From the NCBI GenBank assembly GCA_008501585.1, contig QQUN01000055.1, positions 1 through 64,000 on the forward strand: a stretch of DNA of 64,000 nucleotides, in the 5' to 3' direction. Positions within the stretch are counted from its first letter, which is position 1, and each line of letters starts with the position of its first letter. Position numbers and translations under genes: made by a program. Below the pieces are notes generated by a model. That model had not been told where the DNA came from, ran no database searches, and was given only the letters and a program-made list of their open reading frames with translations. Origin of the DNA: Pseudomonadota bacterium (GTDB taxonomy: Bacteria > Pseudomonadota > Gammaproteobacteria > Burkholderiales > Rhodocyclaceae). This document shows, in pieces, positions 1 through 15,646 of the stretch.

Positions 1-362
1 CCACCGAGCTCAACACCCTGTTGCGCGCCGACCCGCACCCGCTCGACGACGTCATCCTGATGGCCGCCATCGGCCGAATCGCCGAGGGGTTGCGACAACT
101 GGCCAGCGCGCTGGGCAACCCCGCTCCGGCCGCCAGCGCGCCCCCACCGCCGCCGGCCCAGACCGAGGCCACACTGAGCGAACTCGCTCGCCTGCTGGCC
201 GCCAACGACATCGGCGCCCGGGATTTCTGCCACCAGCACGCCGCAACACTGGCCAGCGCCTTCGGCCCGCATCATCCCGCGCTGACAGGCCTCGTCGACC
301 GGTTCGAGCTCGAACAAGCCCTGGCACTGCTCAAGCGCGTACGAGGTGCCGCGCTACGCTAG
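1..362 (+). CDS. Partial hypothetical protein, C-terminal end (5' truncated by window)
   Basis: Frame open from window start (TELNTLLRADPHPLDDV...) to stop at 360-362; Ala/Pro-rich linker; no family recognised. Confidence 0.5.
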   Translation, partial: TELNTLLRADPHPLDDVILMAAIGRIAEGLRQLASALGNPAPAASAPPPPPAQTEATLSELARLLAANDIGARDFCHQHAATLASAFGPHHPALTGLVDRFELEQALALLKRVRGAALR

Positions 363-381
363 GCGCTGGGGCCCGGCTGAA

Positions 382-415
382 AACAAAAACGCGGCCCAAA
401 GGCCGCGTTTTTGTT
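382..415 (+). terminator. Intrinsic terminator, possibly bidirectional
   Basis: Perfect inverted repeat acaaaaacgcggcc-caaa-ggccgcgtttttgt directly after the first ORF. Confidence 0.8.
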
Positions 416-422
416 GAATCAC

Positions 423-512
<90 letters not shown>

Positions 513-567
513 GCTCGAAGGACGGCATTATAGAAAGGTTCTGAAAAAAAAGCACCTCCGACGTGCA

Positions 568-918
568 TCAAGCCGGCTGGGGAAGCATTTCATCGTAGGC
601 GCGGACGGCTTCGGCGGCATACATCAGGGTCGGGCCGCCGCCCATGTAGGTGCAGATGGCGAGCGTTTCCATCAGTTGCTCGCGGGTCACGCCGAGGCGG
701 ATCAAGGCTTTGACATGGTAGCCAATGCAGGCGTCGCAGCGCGACGACACGCCGATCGCCAGCGCGATCAACTCCTTGTGGAGCGCATCGATGCTGCCGC
801 CGCTCAGGGCGGCCTTGGCCATGGCGGAGAAACCCTTCATGGTATCCGGCACTTCCCGGTGCATGGCCTCGAGGCCTTTGGACACGTCACTGGTGATCTG
901 CTTGAACGACTTGCTCAC
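568..918 (-). CDS. Carboxymuconolactone decarboxylase / AhpD-like family protein
   Basis: 116 aa; SSRCDACIGYHVKALIRLGVTREQLMETLAICTYMGGGP with CxxC...H motif. Confidence 0.9.
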   Translation of the reverse strand: MSKSFKQITSDVSKGLEAMHREVPDTMKGFSAMAKAALSGGSIDALHKELIALAIGVSSRCDACIGYHVKALIRLGVTREQLMETLAICTYMGGGPTLMYAAEAVRAYDEMLPQPA

Positions 919-1066
919 GGGGGCTCTCCATAAATAAGCATTTTCGAATATTCATTTTATCGAACTTTCGGAGAACGTACCACCGCGTATGGATTCCCTT
1001 GATCCAGGCGGTTTGCGACACGCGCACGCAACGGCGACAATCGGCTCCCTGAGTCGGAGTTCGATC

Positions 1067-3800
<2,734 letters not shown>

Positions 3801-3963
3801 CTAAACCGCTGCGACGCACCATTGAAGAGCGCTATGGCACGAAACAAACCGAGAGAAAAACGGAATTTGCCAAGCGGTGGCGGTGGCTTATTCTGAGAAG
3901 ATAAGAAGCAACAAAGAGCGGGCCGGTTCAGAGAGCCCACACACAGGATCGGAGGAGAACACC

Positions 3964-4227
3964 ATGCTATCCATGCGTGATTGCCTGGACTATTGCGACA
4001 TCACGGACGATGAGGTCGCGCTCATCGCCGAACACGAAGGCATCCCGGACGTTGCGGCCGCACAGGTCGCCTGCGGCCTGGTGCAGACCCCTGAAGGCGT
4101 CTTGCTGCTGTCGCGCTACATGGCCGACCTGGTGGATCGGGCCGAGCGGACAGGGCAGCACGACAAGGCGGTGCGCGCCCGCGCCGTGATCGCCCGCTTC
4201 ATGGCCGACCACCCGACCACCCACTGA
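3964..4227 (+). CDS. Conserved hypothetical protein, 87 aa
   Basis: ATG at 3964 preceded by ggaggagaac RBS; MLSMRDCLDYCDITDDEVALIAEHEGIPDVAAAQVACGL... Confidence 0.75.
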   Translation: MLSMRDCLDYCDITDDEVALIAEHEGIPDVAAAQVACGLVQTPEGVLLLSRYMADLVDRAERTGQHDKAVRARAVIARFMADHPTTH

Positions 4228-4244
4228 GCACGCCAGCGGCCGGT

Positions 4245-5570
4245 TCAGTCGCGCCCCGGCTTGCCGGCGCGGCGGTCGAGCGCGCGCAGGTGATCGAGCT
4301 TTTCTCGGATGCGCGCTTCCATGCCGCGGTCGGTCGGCGCGTACCACTGCTGTGCGTCGACGCCATCGGGCAGGTAATGCTCGCCCGCGGCGTAGCCATC
4401 GGCTTCGTCGTGTGCATAGCGGTAGCCGTCGCCATGGCCCAGGGTCTTCATGAGCTTGGTCGGGGCGTTGCGCAGGTGCATGGGCACCGGGCGTGAGCCG
4501 TCTTCGGCAATGAAGCGCCGCACGGCCTTGTAGGCGGTGTACACCGCGTTCGATTTGGCCGCGCAGGCGAGAAACACCGTGGCCTGCGCCAGCATCAACT
4601 CCCCTTCCGGTGAGCCGAGCCGCTCGTAGGCCGCACAGGCCTGCAGGGTCATGTCGAGCGCACGCGGGTCGGCCAGGCCGATGTCCTCGCTGGCCATGCG
4701 GACCAGGCGCCGGCCGACGTAGCGCGGGTCGGCGCCGCCGTCGAGCATCCGGCACAGCCAGTACAGCGCCGCATCCGGGTTTGATCCGCGCACCGATTTG
4801 TGCAGCGCCGAGATCTGGTCGTAGAAGGCGTCGCCGCCCTTGTCGAAGCGGCGCAGGTTGCGCGACAAGGCCTGATCGACAAACTCGGCCGACACCGGAT
4901 TGACGCCGGCCGTCTGCGCCGCGACCACCAGTTGCTCCACCAGCCCGATCAGCCGGCGCCCATCGCCATCGGCAAAGCCGATCAAGCGGTCGCGCGCCGC
5001 ATCGTCGATCACCAGTTCGGCATCGGCGGTGCTGCGCGCCCGCTCGAACAGCACCTTCAACTCGGCCTCGTCGAGCGACTTGAGCACATACACCGCCGCC
5101 CGCGACAGCAAGGCGGCGTTGACTTCAAACGACGGGTTTTCGGTGGTGGCGCCGATGAAGGTCAGCAGCCCCTGCTCGACGAAGGGCAGGAAGGCGTCCT
5201 GCTGGGCCTTGTTGAAGCGGTGGACCTCATCGACGAAGAGGATGGTGTGACGCCCGCGCTCGCGCGCCATCTGCGCCCGCTGCACCGCTTCGCGGATCTC
5301 CTTGACGCCGGAGAACACCGCCGACAAGGCGATGAAATCGGCCTCGAAGGCCTCGGCCATCAGCCGCGCCAGCGTGGTCTTGCCGACCCCGGGCGGCCCC
5401 CACAGGATCATCGAGTGCAATCGCCCCGAGGCGAAGGCCAGCCGCAGCGGCTTGCCCTCGCCCAGCAGGTGCGCCTGACCGACCACCGCGTCCAGCGTCG
5501 CCGGGCGCAGGCGCTCGGCCAGCGGCACGCTGCCCGAGGGCGTCTCGGCGAACAGGTCTCCCGAACTCAC
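4245..5570 (-). CDS. rarA: Replication-associated recombination protein A (AAA+ ATPase)
   Basis: 441 aa; RPATLDAVVGQAHLLGEGKPLR, WGPPGVGKTTLARLMA, DEVHRFNKAQQDAFLP. Confidence 0.95.
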   Translation of the reverse strand: MSSGDLFAETPSGSVPLAERLRPATLDAVVGQAHLLGEGKPLRLAFASGRLHSMILWGPPGVGKTTLARLMAEAFEADFIALSAVFSGVKEIREAVQRAQMARERGRHTILFVDEVHRFNKAQQDAFLPFVEQGLLTFIGATTENPSFEVNAALLSRAAVYVLKSLDEAELKVLFERARSTADAELVIDDAARDRLIGFADGDGRRLIGLVEQLVVAAQTAGVNPVSAEFVDQALSRNLRRFDKGGDAFYDQISALHKSVRGSNPDAALYWLCRMLDGGADPRYVGRRLVRMASEDIGLADPRALDMTLQACAAYERLGSPEGELMLAQATVFLACAAKSNAVYTAYKAVRRFIAEDGSRPVPMHLRNAPTKLMKTLGHGDGYRYAHDEADGYAAGEHYLPDGVDAQQWYAPTDRGMEARIREKLDHLRALDRRAGKPGRD

Positions 5571-5582
5571 CGCGATGGCCGC

Positions 5583-6218
5583 TTACTCGCCGACCACGTC
5601 GACGCCGGCCGGCGGCGTGAAGCGGAACAAGCTGGCGTCCAGCGGCGGGTTGGTCTTGAACTCGGTAAAGCGCAGCAACGTGGTCTGGCCGAAGTTGTCC
5701 TGGATTTCCATCGCCGCCAGCTGGCCGTTGGCAAAGCCCATCTTCATGCGGGCAAAGCTGCTGTCGGCCGCCCGCGGCGTGGCCACGGCCCAGTCCAGCT
5801 CGTTCATCCGGCCGCCGTCTTCCAGGGTGAAATTCTTGTCGAGTTCGCCATTGCCGGCCAGGATGGCCGCCGGCGTGGCGCCCAGGGCATCGCCCAGCGC
5901 CTTGACCGTCACTTGCTGCAGCTCCGGGTCATACGCCCACAGCTTCTGGCCGTCGCCGACCAGCAGTTGCGGATAGGGTTTGGCGTATTCCCAGCGGAAC
6001 TTGCCGGGCCGCTCGAAGGCAAAACGCCCGTCGGACTGCTCGCCCCGGCCGCCATTCTGGCGATAGACCGACTGCACGAACTGCCCCTGGGCACGCTCGG
6101 TCTGCTGCACGAAGCGCTTGAGCAAGACCACGCCCGATTCGGCCGCCGCCGTGCCCGCGGCGCCAAACACCATCACGGCGACGAGCCAGCGGCCCGCGCC
6201 CTTCAACACATGCTTCAA
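5583..6218 (-). CDS. lolA: Outer membrane lipoprotein carrier protein LolA
   Basis: 211 aa; signal peptide, RAQGQFVQSVYRQNG...GKFRWEYAKPYPQLLVGDGQKLWAYDPELQQVTVK; lies between rarA and ftsK. Confidence 0.93.
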   Translation of the reverse strand: MKHVLKGAGRWLVAVMVFGAAGTAAAESGVVLLKRFVQQTERAQGQFVQSVYRQNGGRGEQSDGRFAFERPGKFRWEYAKPYPQLLVGDGQKLWAYDPELQQVTVKALGDALGATPAAILAGNGELDKNFTLEDGGRMNELDWAVATPRAADSSFARMKMGFANGQLAAMEIQDNFGQTTLLRFTEFKTNPPLDASLFRFTPPAGVDVVGE

Positions 6219-8522
6219 TCAGTTCTCCTCGCGCGCCGGGGCCAGCACCTCGCGGTTGCCGTTGCTCCCCATCGGGGAGACCAGCCCGGAGCGCTCCATT
6301 TGTTCGATCAGGCGGGCCGCCCGGTTGTAGCCGATGCGCAGATGCCGTTGCACCAGCGAAATCGAGGGGCGGCGTGTTTTCACCACCACTTCGACCGCCT
6401 GGTCGTACAAAGGATCCGCCTCCATGTCCTCGCCCTCACCGCTGGAGAGGCCGTCGCCGGACTCTTCCGGCGCGTCGAGAATGCCTTCGACATAGTCCGG
6501 CTCGCCCTGCTTCTTGAGGTACTCGACCACCGCATGCACCTCCTCGTCGGCGACGAAGGCGCCGTGCACCCGCACCGGCAGCCCGGTCCCCGGCGGCAGG
6601 TAGAGCATGTCGCCCATGCCGAGCAGGTTTTCGGCGCCCATCTGGTCGAGGATGGTGCGCGAATCGATCTTGGACGACACCTGGAAGGCCATGCGGGTCG
6701 GGATGTTGGCCTTGATCAGGCCGGTGATCACGTCCACCGAGGGGCGCTGGGTCGCCAGGATGAGATGGATGCCGGCAGCGCGCGCCTTCTGCGCCAGGCG
6801 GGCGATCAACTCCTCGACCTTCTTGCCCACCACCATCATCATGTCGGCCAGCTCGTCGACCACCACCACGATATGCGGCAGGGTGTCCAGCGGCTCGGGG
6901 TTGTCCGGGTTGATGGCGAAGGGGTTGGTCAGCGGCTTGTCGTTCTTCTTCGCCTCCATGACCTGCTTGTTGAAGCCGGCGAGGTTGCGCACGCCGACGG
7001 CGGCCATCAGCTTGTAGCGCTTTTCCATCTCGGCCACGCACCAGTTCAGCGCGTTCGAGGCGTGCTTCATGTCGGTGACCACCGGCGCGAGCAAGTGCGG
7101 GATGCCTTCATACACCGACAGTTCGAGCATCTTCGGGTCGACCATGATCAGCCGCACCTTGTCCGGCTCGCTCTTGTAGAGCAGCGACAGGATCATGGCA
7201 TTGATCCCCACCGACTTGCCCGAGCCGGTGGTGCCGGCCACCAGCAGGTGCGGCATCTTGCCCAGGTCGGCCACCACCGGGTTGCCGGAGATGTCCTTGC
7301 CCAGGCCCATGGTCAGCGGCGAGTGCATGTCGTGATAGGCCTTGGAGCCAAGGATCTCGGACAGGCGCACGGTCTGCCGCTTGGGGTTGGGCAGCTCGAG
7401 CGCCATGCACGACTTGCCCGGCACCGTCTCGACCACGCGGATCGAGATCAGCGACAGCGCACGGGCCAGATCCTTGGCCAGATTGACGATCTGCGAGCCC
7501 TTGACCCCGGTGGCCGGCTCGAACTCGTAGCGCGTGATGACCGGCCCCGGATAGGCCGCGATGACCTTCACCTCGACGCCGAAGTCCGCCAGCTTCTGCT
7601 CGATGAAGCGCGAGGTGAATTCCAGCGTTTCGGCGCTTGGCGGGGTCACATCCTGCGATGCTTCGTCGAGCAGCGAGACCGGCGGCAAGGCACCGTCGCC
7701 CTCGGCGCCGAACAGGGTCTGCTGGCGCTCCTTCTGGACACGCTCGGAAGGCACCACCACGGCCATGGCCGGTTCGATACGCACCGGCGGCGCCGGCGTG
7801 CGCACGGCCTTTTCGCGCCGCGTCTTGACCACCGCCTCGCGCTTCTGCGCCAGCTCACGGCCGGCGCGGCGATCGCGCCAGGCCTGCCCGCCGCGCTGCA
7901 GGGTGAGCCAGGTGTGTTCCAGCCACAGGCCGAGGCGCTCGGTCGCCGCCAGCCATGAAATTCCGGTAAACAGGCTCAGCCCGCCAGCGATCAGGGCCAG
8001 CAAGACCAGGGTGCCGCCGGTGAAACCGAGATAGCGCAGCGCCGCCGCGCCCAGTTCCGATCCCAGCAAGCCGCCCGGCGCCAGCGGCAGCCCCGCCCCG
8101 GTCGAGTGAAAGCGCAAGGCCTCCAGGGCCGCGCTGGACAGCAGCACGACCAGGAAACCGGCCATCACGATGAAGAAGGACCGTTTGTCGGCGTTGAACT
8201 CGTGGCGAAATCGCCGGAAGCCCCAGGCGATGCCATAGCCGAGAAAGACCACCAACCACCAGGCCGAACCGCCGAAGAGATAGAGCAGCACATCGGCCAG
8301 CCAGGCGCCGAAGCGCCCGCCCGGGTTGGTCACCCGCGCCACCTCGGTGGCATGCGACCACCCCGGATCGGCCTTGTTGTAGCCGAGCAGGATCATCGCC
8401 ACATAAATGGACACGACCCCCAGCACGATCCACCGGGTTTCCTGGAGCAGATGGGCAATACGCTCAGGCAGCGGTTGATTGCGGGAACGGGTTTGAGACG
8501 GAGACGCCATGGAAGAGCACAC
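6219..8522 (-). CDS. ftsK: DNA translocase FtsK
   Basis: 767 aa; N-terminal TM helices, [21 protein letters not shown] Walker A, C-terminal gamma winged helix. Confidence 0.96.
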   Translation of the reverse strand: MCSSMASPSQTRSRNQPLPERIAHLLQETRWIVLGVVSIYVAMILLGYNKADPGWSHATEVARVTNPGGRFGAWLADVLLYLFGGSAWWLVVFLGYGIAWGFRRFRHEFNADKRSFFIVMAGFLVVLLSSAALEALRFHSTGAGLPLAPGGLLGSELGAAALRYLGFTGGTLVLLALIAGGLSLFTGISWLAATERLGLWLEHTWLTLQRGGQAWRDRRAGRELAQKREAVVKTRREKAVRTPAPPVRIEPAMAVVVPSERVQKERQQTLFGAEGDGALPPVSLLDEASQDVTPPSAETLEFTSRFIEQKLADFGVEVKVIAAYPGPVITRYEFEPATGVKGSQIVNLAKDLARALSLISIRVVETVPGKSCMALELPNPKRQTVRLSEILGSKAYHDMHSPLTMGLGKDISGNPVVADLGKMPHLLVAGTTGSGKSVGINAMILSLLYKSEPDKVRLIMVDPKMLELSVYEGIPHLLAPVVTDMKHASNALNWCVAEMEKRYKLMAAVGVRNLAGFNKQVMEAKKNDKPLTNPFAINPDNPEPLDTLPHIVVVVDELADMMMVVGKKVEELIARLAQKARAAGIHLILATQRPSVDVITGLIKANIPTRMAFQVSSKIDSRTILDQMGAENLLGMGDMLYLPPGTGLPVRVHGAFVADEEVHAVVEYLKKQGEPDYVEGILDAPEESGDGLSSGEGEDMEADPLYDQAVEVVVKTRRPSISLVQRHLRIGYNRAARLIEQMERSGLVSPMGSNGNREVLAPAREEN

Positions 8523-8641
8523 ACACGCTGTGCGACACAGCGGCCAGAAAACACTGCCGCATTATACGAAAACGGCCCGCCCGATGCGGCGAGCCACACT
8601 TGATGCCCCGGGCCCGCCAAGCGGCGGGCACGACGCCCCGG

Positions 8642-9313
8642 TCAGAGCTCCTGGATGCGATCGCGCAGGATGATGCCGCGCGGCGTCTCCTCGATCAGCC
8701 CCTGCAGGCCCAGGTCTTTCATGACGCGGCTGACCATCTCGCGCGAGGCGCCGATCATCTTGGCAATATCCTGTTTCGAAATCTTGCGCACCACGATCAT
8801 CTCGCCATCGTGCTCCTCGCCCATTTCGAGCAGCAGATGCGCCACCCGGCCGTAGACATCCATCAGCGCCAGGCTCTCGATCTTGCGGTCGGCATTGCGC
8901 AGCCGGTCGGCCAGGTTGCTCATGATGCGCCAGGCGATGTCGAAATCGTCGCGCATCAGCTGCTTGAAATCGTGCTTGGAGATCATCACCAGATCGGAGG
9001 GCATCACCGCCACCACCGAGGCCGAGCGCGGCTGCTCGTCGAAAATGCCCATCTCGCCGAACAGCTCGCCCTGGCCGAGGATGGTCAGGATCACCTCGCG
9101 GCCATCTTCGTCACTGACCAGCACCTTGAGGCTGCCGGTGAGCACGAAATAGACATAATCCGGCGCATCGCCCGCGTGCACCACGGCTTGACCGCGCGGC
9201 ACACGCCGCATCATGGCGCAGCGCGACACGCTTTGCAGACGATCGTCTCCAAGGCCCTGGAACAACGGGAAAGTGCGCAACGCAATGGGTGAAACCGCGG
9301 CCGTCTGGACCAT
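8642..9313 (-). CDS. Crp/Fnr-family transcriptional regulator
   Basis: cNMP-binding fold (GQGELFGEMGIFDEQPRSASVVA) and HTH (SKQDIAKMIGASREMVSRVMKDLG); lacks FNR N-terminal Cys cluster. Start taken at MVQTAAV. Confidence 0.9.
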   Translation of the reverse strand: MVQTAAVSPIALRTFPLFQGLGDDRLQSVSRCAMMRRVPRGQAVVHAGDAPDYVYFVLTGSLKVLVSDEDGREVILTILGQGELFGEMGIFDEQPRSASVVAVMPSDLVMISKHDFKQLMRDDFDIAWRIMSNLADRLRNADRKIESLALMDVYGRVAHLLLEMGEEHDGEMIVVRKISKQDIAKMIGASREMVSRVMKDLGLQGLIEETPRGIILRDRIQEL

Positions 9314-9459
9314 ACAACTCTCCTGTCGGTAAAGCAGCGCCGGCGCCAAACCGCTGAGCGCGCGGGTGATTTCCTGCGGCCGGGCAACTGCGACACTATC
9401 ACGTTCTCATAGAAACGTAACGCCCCCCGGGCCTTTGGCACAGACTATCGCGCCGATAA

Positions 9460-10500
<1,041 letters not shown>

Positions 10501-10503
10501 GCC

Positions 10504-11493
10504 ATGGCCCGCAAGCGCCGTCCGGCCGCCGCGCCCGCGGCAGCGCCGGCGCGCTTGCCGGACGGCCGTTTCGCTGCGCTCAAACCGCTCAAGGCGGCCC
10601 GGCGCGGCGCCCCTGCCCGGCCGCCCGCCCCGGTCGACGACGATGCCGCCGCCACGCCGGACGCCGGCGTCGACGCGGACGAAGCGCTGTTTCGGACCGC
10701 CATCGGCGCAGTGCAACCGATCGACGACGGCAACCGCGCCGACATCACCCCACCGCGACCGGCCCCACGGCCCAAGCCCAAAGCCGACGAGGCCGACACC
10801 CCCGCCCTGCCTCGACCGGCGCCCCCGCCGGCGCATGACGAGGCCGCCTGGTTTCAGCACCAGATGCAGGATGTGACCCCGCTGCCCGCGGACGACCGCG
10901 CCTGGCCGCGCGCGCCCACGCCCGCCGCCGCGCCGCCCGAACCGGCCGCAGCGCCCCCCACGGACATCATGGCCTGGCTGGCCAGCGCCACCACACCGCT
11001 CAAACCGGCCAACCGCGCCGACGTGCTCACGCCGCCGCCGGTGGCTGCACCGCGTCTGCGCGAGGCCGACGAGCAGGCCGCACTGCGCGAGAGCCTGGAG
11101 TCCCCGCTCAGCTTTGAAGACCGGCTCGACATGGGTGACGAAGCCGCCTTTCTGCGTGCCGGCCTGCCGCGGCGGGTGCTCACCGACCTGCGCCGCGGCC
11201 GCTGGGTGGTGCAGGGCGAGATCGATCTCCACGGACTGACCCGCGACGAGGCCCGCGCAGCACTGGCCGAGTTCCTGGCCGGCGCACTGCGTCGCGGCGA
11301 GCGCTGCGTGCGGGTGGTGCATGGCAAGGGCCTGCGCTCGCCGGGCAAGGTCGGCATTCTCAAGCAACTGTCCAAAGGCTGGCTGGCGCAGCGCGAGGAA
11401 ATCCTCGCCTTCTGCCAGGCCCGCGCCAACGAAGGCGGCAGCGGCGCCCTGCGCGTGCTGCTGCGCGCGCCGGACAAGACCCGCCCGGCGTAA
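10504..11493 (+). CDS. Smr domain-containing protein
   Basis: Pro/Ala-rich N-terminus and C-terminal Smr domain (EIDLHGLTRDEARAALAEFL...VRVVHGKGLRSPG). Confidence 0.88.
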   Translation: MARKRRPAAAPAAAPARLPDGRFAALKPLKAARRGAPARPPAPVDDDAAATPDAGVDADEALFRTAIGAVQPIDDGNRADITPPRPAPRPKPKADEADTPALPRPAPPPAHDEAAWFQHQMQDVTPLPADDRAWPRAPTPAAAPPEPAAAPPTDIMAWLASATTPLKPANRADVLTPPPVAAPRLREADEQAALRESLESPLSFEDRLDMGDEAAFLRAGLPRRVLTDLRRGRWVVQGEIDLHGLTRDEARAALAEFLAGALRRGERCVRVVHGKGLRSPGKVGILKQLSKGWLAQREEILAFCQARANEGGSGALRVLLRAPDKTRPA

Positions 11494-11498
11494 ACGGC

Positions 11499-11526
11499 AC
11501 AACGGCCACCCGGGGGCGGCCGTTGT
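11499..11526 (+). terminator. Stem-loop after Smr gene, possible terminator
   Basis: acaacggcc...ggccgttgt; no clear T-run. Confidence 0.5.
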
Positions 11527-11547
11527 GGTGCGGCGCCGGAGAGGCGC

Positions 11548-13535
<1,988 letters not shown>

Positions 13536-13601
13536 AGGCGTGTAACTATACCGTCTGGCCCCGGATTTGTGCGGTCTCCCCCGCGCCGTGCGTTCGGCGA
13601 G

Positions 13602-13647
13602 CTATCCACAATCCCGGTGCACAAGGCTGTGGATAATCCGTGGATAA
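13602..13647. promoter_or_regulatory. Cluster of three DnaA-box-like 9-mers
   Basis: ctatccaca (13602-13610), tgtggataa (13628-13636, reverse complement of TTATCCACA), cgtggataa (13639-13647). Confidence 0.5.
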
Positions 13648-13760
13648 ATCCGGCATGACCACCACCCCGGTCGGGCCGGGACACTTTGCCTCATCCTGCA
13701 GCAACCGGCCGCCGTGCAGCGCGGTGCGCGGGGCCTCCGGCCAAGACGACTTCAACGACA

Positions 13761-14897
13761 ATGACCGACGTACTCCGGTTTTTTCCTGCGATCGACGACA
13801 TTCCAGCCCACGCCTGGAACGCGCTCGCCGGCACCCATGCCGGCCTCCAGCATGCCTTCCTGCGCGCACTCGAAGTCACGGGCTGCGCCAGCGGCGAGAC
13901 CGGCTGGACGCCACACCATGCCACGCTGTGGCGGGGCGACACGCTGCTGGCCGCCATGCCGCTCTACCGCAAGACGCATTCCTGGGGCGAATATGTGTTC
14001 GACTGGGCGTGGGCGCAGGCCTATGAACAGCACGGCCTCGCCTACTACCCCAAGTGGCTGTGCGCGATCCCCTTCTCGCCCCTGCCCGGCCCGCGGCTGC
14101 TCGGCGTCGATGCCGACGCCAAGCGCCGCCTGCTGCACGCCACCCTGAGCGCCATTGCCGAGGGCGACGGCAGCTCCTTCCATGTGCTGTTTCCCGACGC
14201 CGACGACACCGCCCTGCTGGCCGAGGCCGGGCTGCAGATCCGCCATGGCGTGCAGTTCCACTGGCGCAACGCGGGCTACACCGACTTCGCCCATTTCCTG
14301 AGCCACCTGACCCGCGACAAGCGCAAGAAGATCCGCCAGGAGCGCCAGCGCGTCGCCGCCGCCGGCGTCAGCTTCGCGTGGAAGCACGGCGACGGGATCA
14401 CCGCCACCGAACTCGACTTCTTCTACCGCTGCTACAGCCTGACCTACGCGCTCCGGCGCTCGACGCCCTACCTCACGCGCGACTTCTTTGCCCGCCTCAA
14501 CGCCGACGCCCCGGACTCGGTGCGCCTGCTGCTGGCCTACCGCGACGGCCGCCCCGTGGCCTGCGCCTGGTTTCTGGCCGACGACGACGCGCTGTACGGC
14601 CGCTACTGGGGTGCCGTGGAGGACATCTCCTGCCTGCATTTCGAAGCCTGCTATTACCAGGCCATCGACTACGCCATCGGCCACGGGCTGTCGCGCTTCG
14701 AGGGCGGCGCGCAAGGCGAGCACAAACTTTCGCGCGGCCTGGCCTCGACACCCATCACCTCGGCCCACTGGATTCGCGACACCCGCTTCGCCAACGCCAT
14801 CGCCGACTACCTGCGGCGCGAGCAGGCCGGCGTAGCCGGCTATCTCGACGAACTGGACGAGCGCAGCCCCTTCCGGCGCCCCCCGCCGGGGGCATAA
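13761..14897 (+). CDS. GNAT-superfamily / peptidoglycan-precursor-type N-acyltransferase (DUF482-like)
   Basis: Start at MTDVLRFFPAIDDIPAHAWNAL; SHLTRDKRKKIRQERQRVAAAGV, FEACYYQAIDYAIGHGLSRFEGGAQGEHKLSRG. Confidence 0.85.
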   Translation: MTDVLRFFPAIDDIPAHAWNALAGTHAGLQHAFLRALEVTGCASGETGWTPHHATLWRGDTLLAAMPLYRKTHSWGEYVFDWAWAQAYEQHGLAYYPKWLCAIPFSPLPGPRLLGVDADAKRRLLHATLSAIAEGDGSSFHVLFPDADDTALLAEAGLQIRHGVQFHWRNAGYTDFAHFLSHLTRDKRKKIRQERQRVAAAGVSFAWKHGDGITATELDFFYRCYSLTYALRRSTPYLTRDFFARLNADAPDSVRLLLAYRDGRPVACAWFLADDDALYGRYWGAVEDISCLHFEACYYQAIDYAIGHGLSRFEGGAQGEHKLSRGLASTPITSAHWIRDTRFANAIADYLRREQAGVAGYLDELDERSPFRRPPPGA

Positions 14898-14898
14898 A

Positions 14899-14924
14899 AA
14901 AAGCCCGCACATCGGCGGGCTTTG
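14899..14924. terminator. Bidirectional intrinsic terminator between convergent genes
   Basis: aaagcccgc-acatcg-gcgggcttt with flanking A-run. Confidence 0.75.
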
Positions 14925-14942
14925 GTACAGCGGCGACGGCGC

Positions 14943-15467
14943 TCAGCCGGCGTTGGCGATGCCGTTCAGGATTTCCTGACGGGCCTCGTCCACCGTGCCC
15001 CAGCCGACCACCTTGACCCACTTGCCCGGCTCGAGGTCCTTGTAGTGCTCGAAGAAGTGCACCACCTGCTTCATCAGCAGCTCGGGCAGGTCGTCCGTGG
15101 TTTCGACCTTGTTGTACAGCGGCGTGAGCTTGGACACCGGCACGGCGACGACCTTGGCGTCCTCACCCGACTCGTCTTCCATCTTCAGCACACCGACCGG
15201 ACGGCAGCGGATGACCACGCCCGGCTGCAGCGGGAAGGGCGTGACCACCAGCACATCCACCGGGTCGCCGTCGCCGGCCACGGTGTGCGGCACATAGCCG
15301 TAGTTGCACGGATAGCGCATCGACGTGCCCATGAAGCGATCGACGAACACGCAGCCGCTGTCCTTGTCCACTTCGAACTTGATCGGCTCGCCCTGTGCCG
15401 AGATCTCGATGATGACGTTGACGTCGTTCGGCACATCCTTGCCGGCTTTGACCTGATCGAATCCCAT
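14943..15467 (-). CDS. ppa: Inorganic pyrophosphatase
   Basis: 174 aa; [32 protein letters not shown]. Confidence 0.96.
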   Translation of the reverse strand: MGFDQVKAGKDVPNDVNVIIEISAQGEPIKFEVDKDSGCVFVDRFMGTSMRYPCNYGYVPHTVAGDGDPVDVLVVTPFPLQPGVVIRCRPVGVLKMEDESGEDAKVVAVPVSKLTPLYNKVETTDDLPELLMKQVVHFFEHYKDLEPGKWVKVVGWGTVDEARQEILNGIANAG

Positions 15468-15646
15468 ACAACCCTCCCCTTGAAAAAATTCGCATGATTA
15501 TAGGGGTTTTTGCGGATGGCCAAAAACCCCGCCGCCAAATCCACCGCGCGCCGCTCAAGCTCGCTGCCGTGCGACCGTTAATTCAAACGATTGATTCAGA
15601 CCGATGCGCCGGCCATGTCCCGGTGCCCCTGGAGACACCACGCCTG

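Noticed and set aside
4800-7958. 1052-aa plus-strand ORF (also 41283-44543, 30419-33676, 19133-21190, 55309-57534, 9532-11502)
   Set aside because: Antisense shadow ORFs of ftsK/rarA, ccoI, phaC, copA, prlC and trxB; His/Arg/Gly-rich composition typical of high-GC reverse-frame artefacts.
15494-15646. 51-aa N-terminal extension of the GGDEF/EAL ORF
   Set aside because: No signal or domain; MNDSRQ start followed by Pro-rich linker and TM is more plausible.
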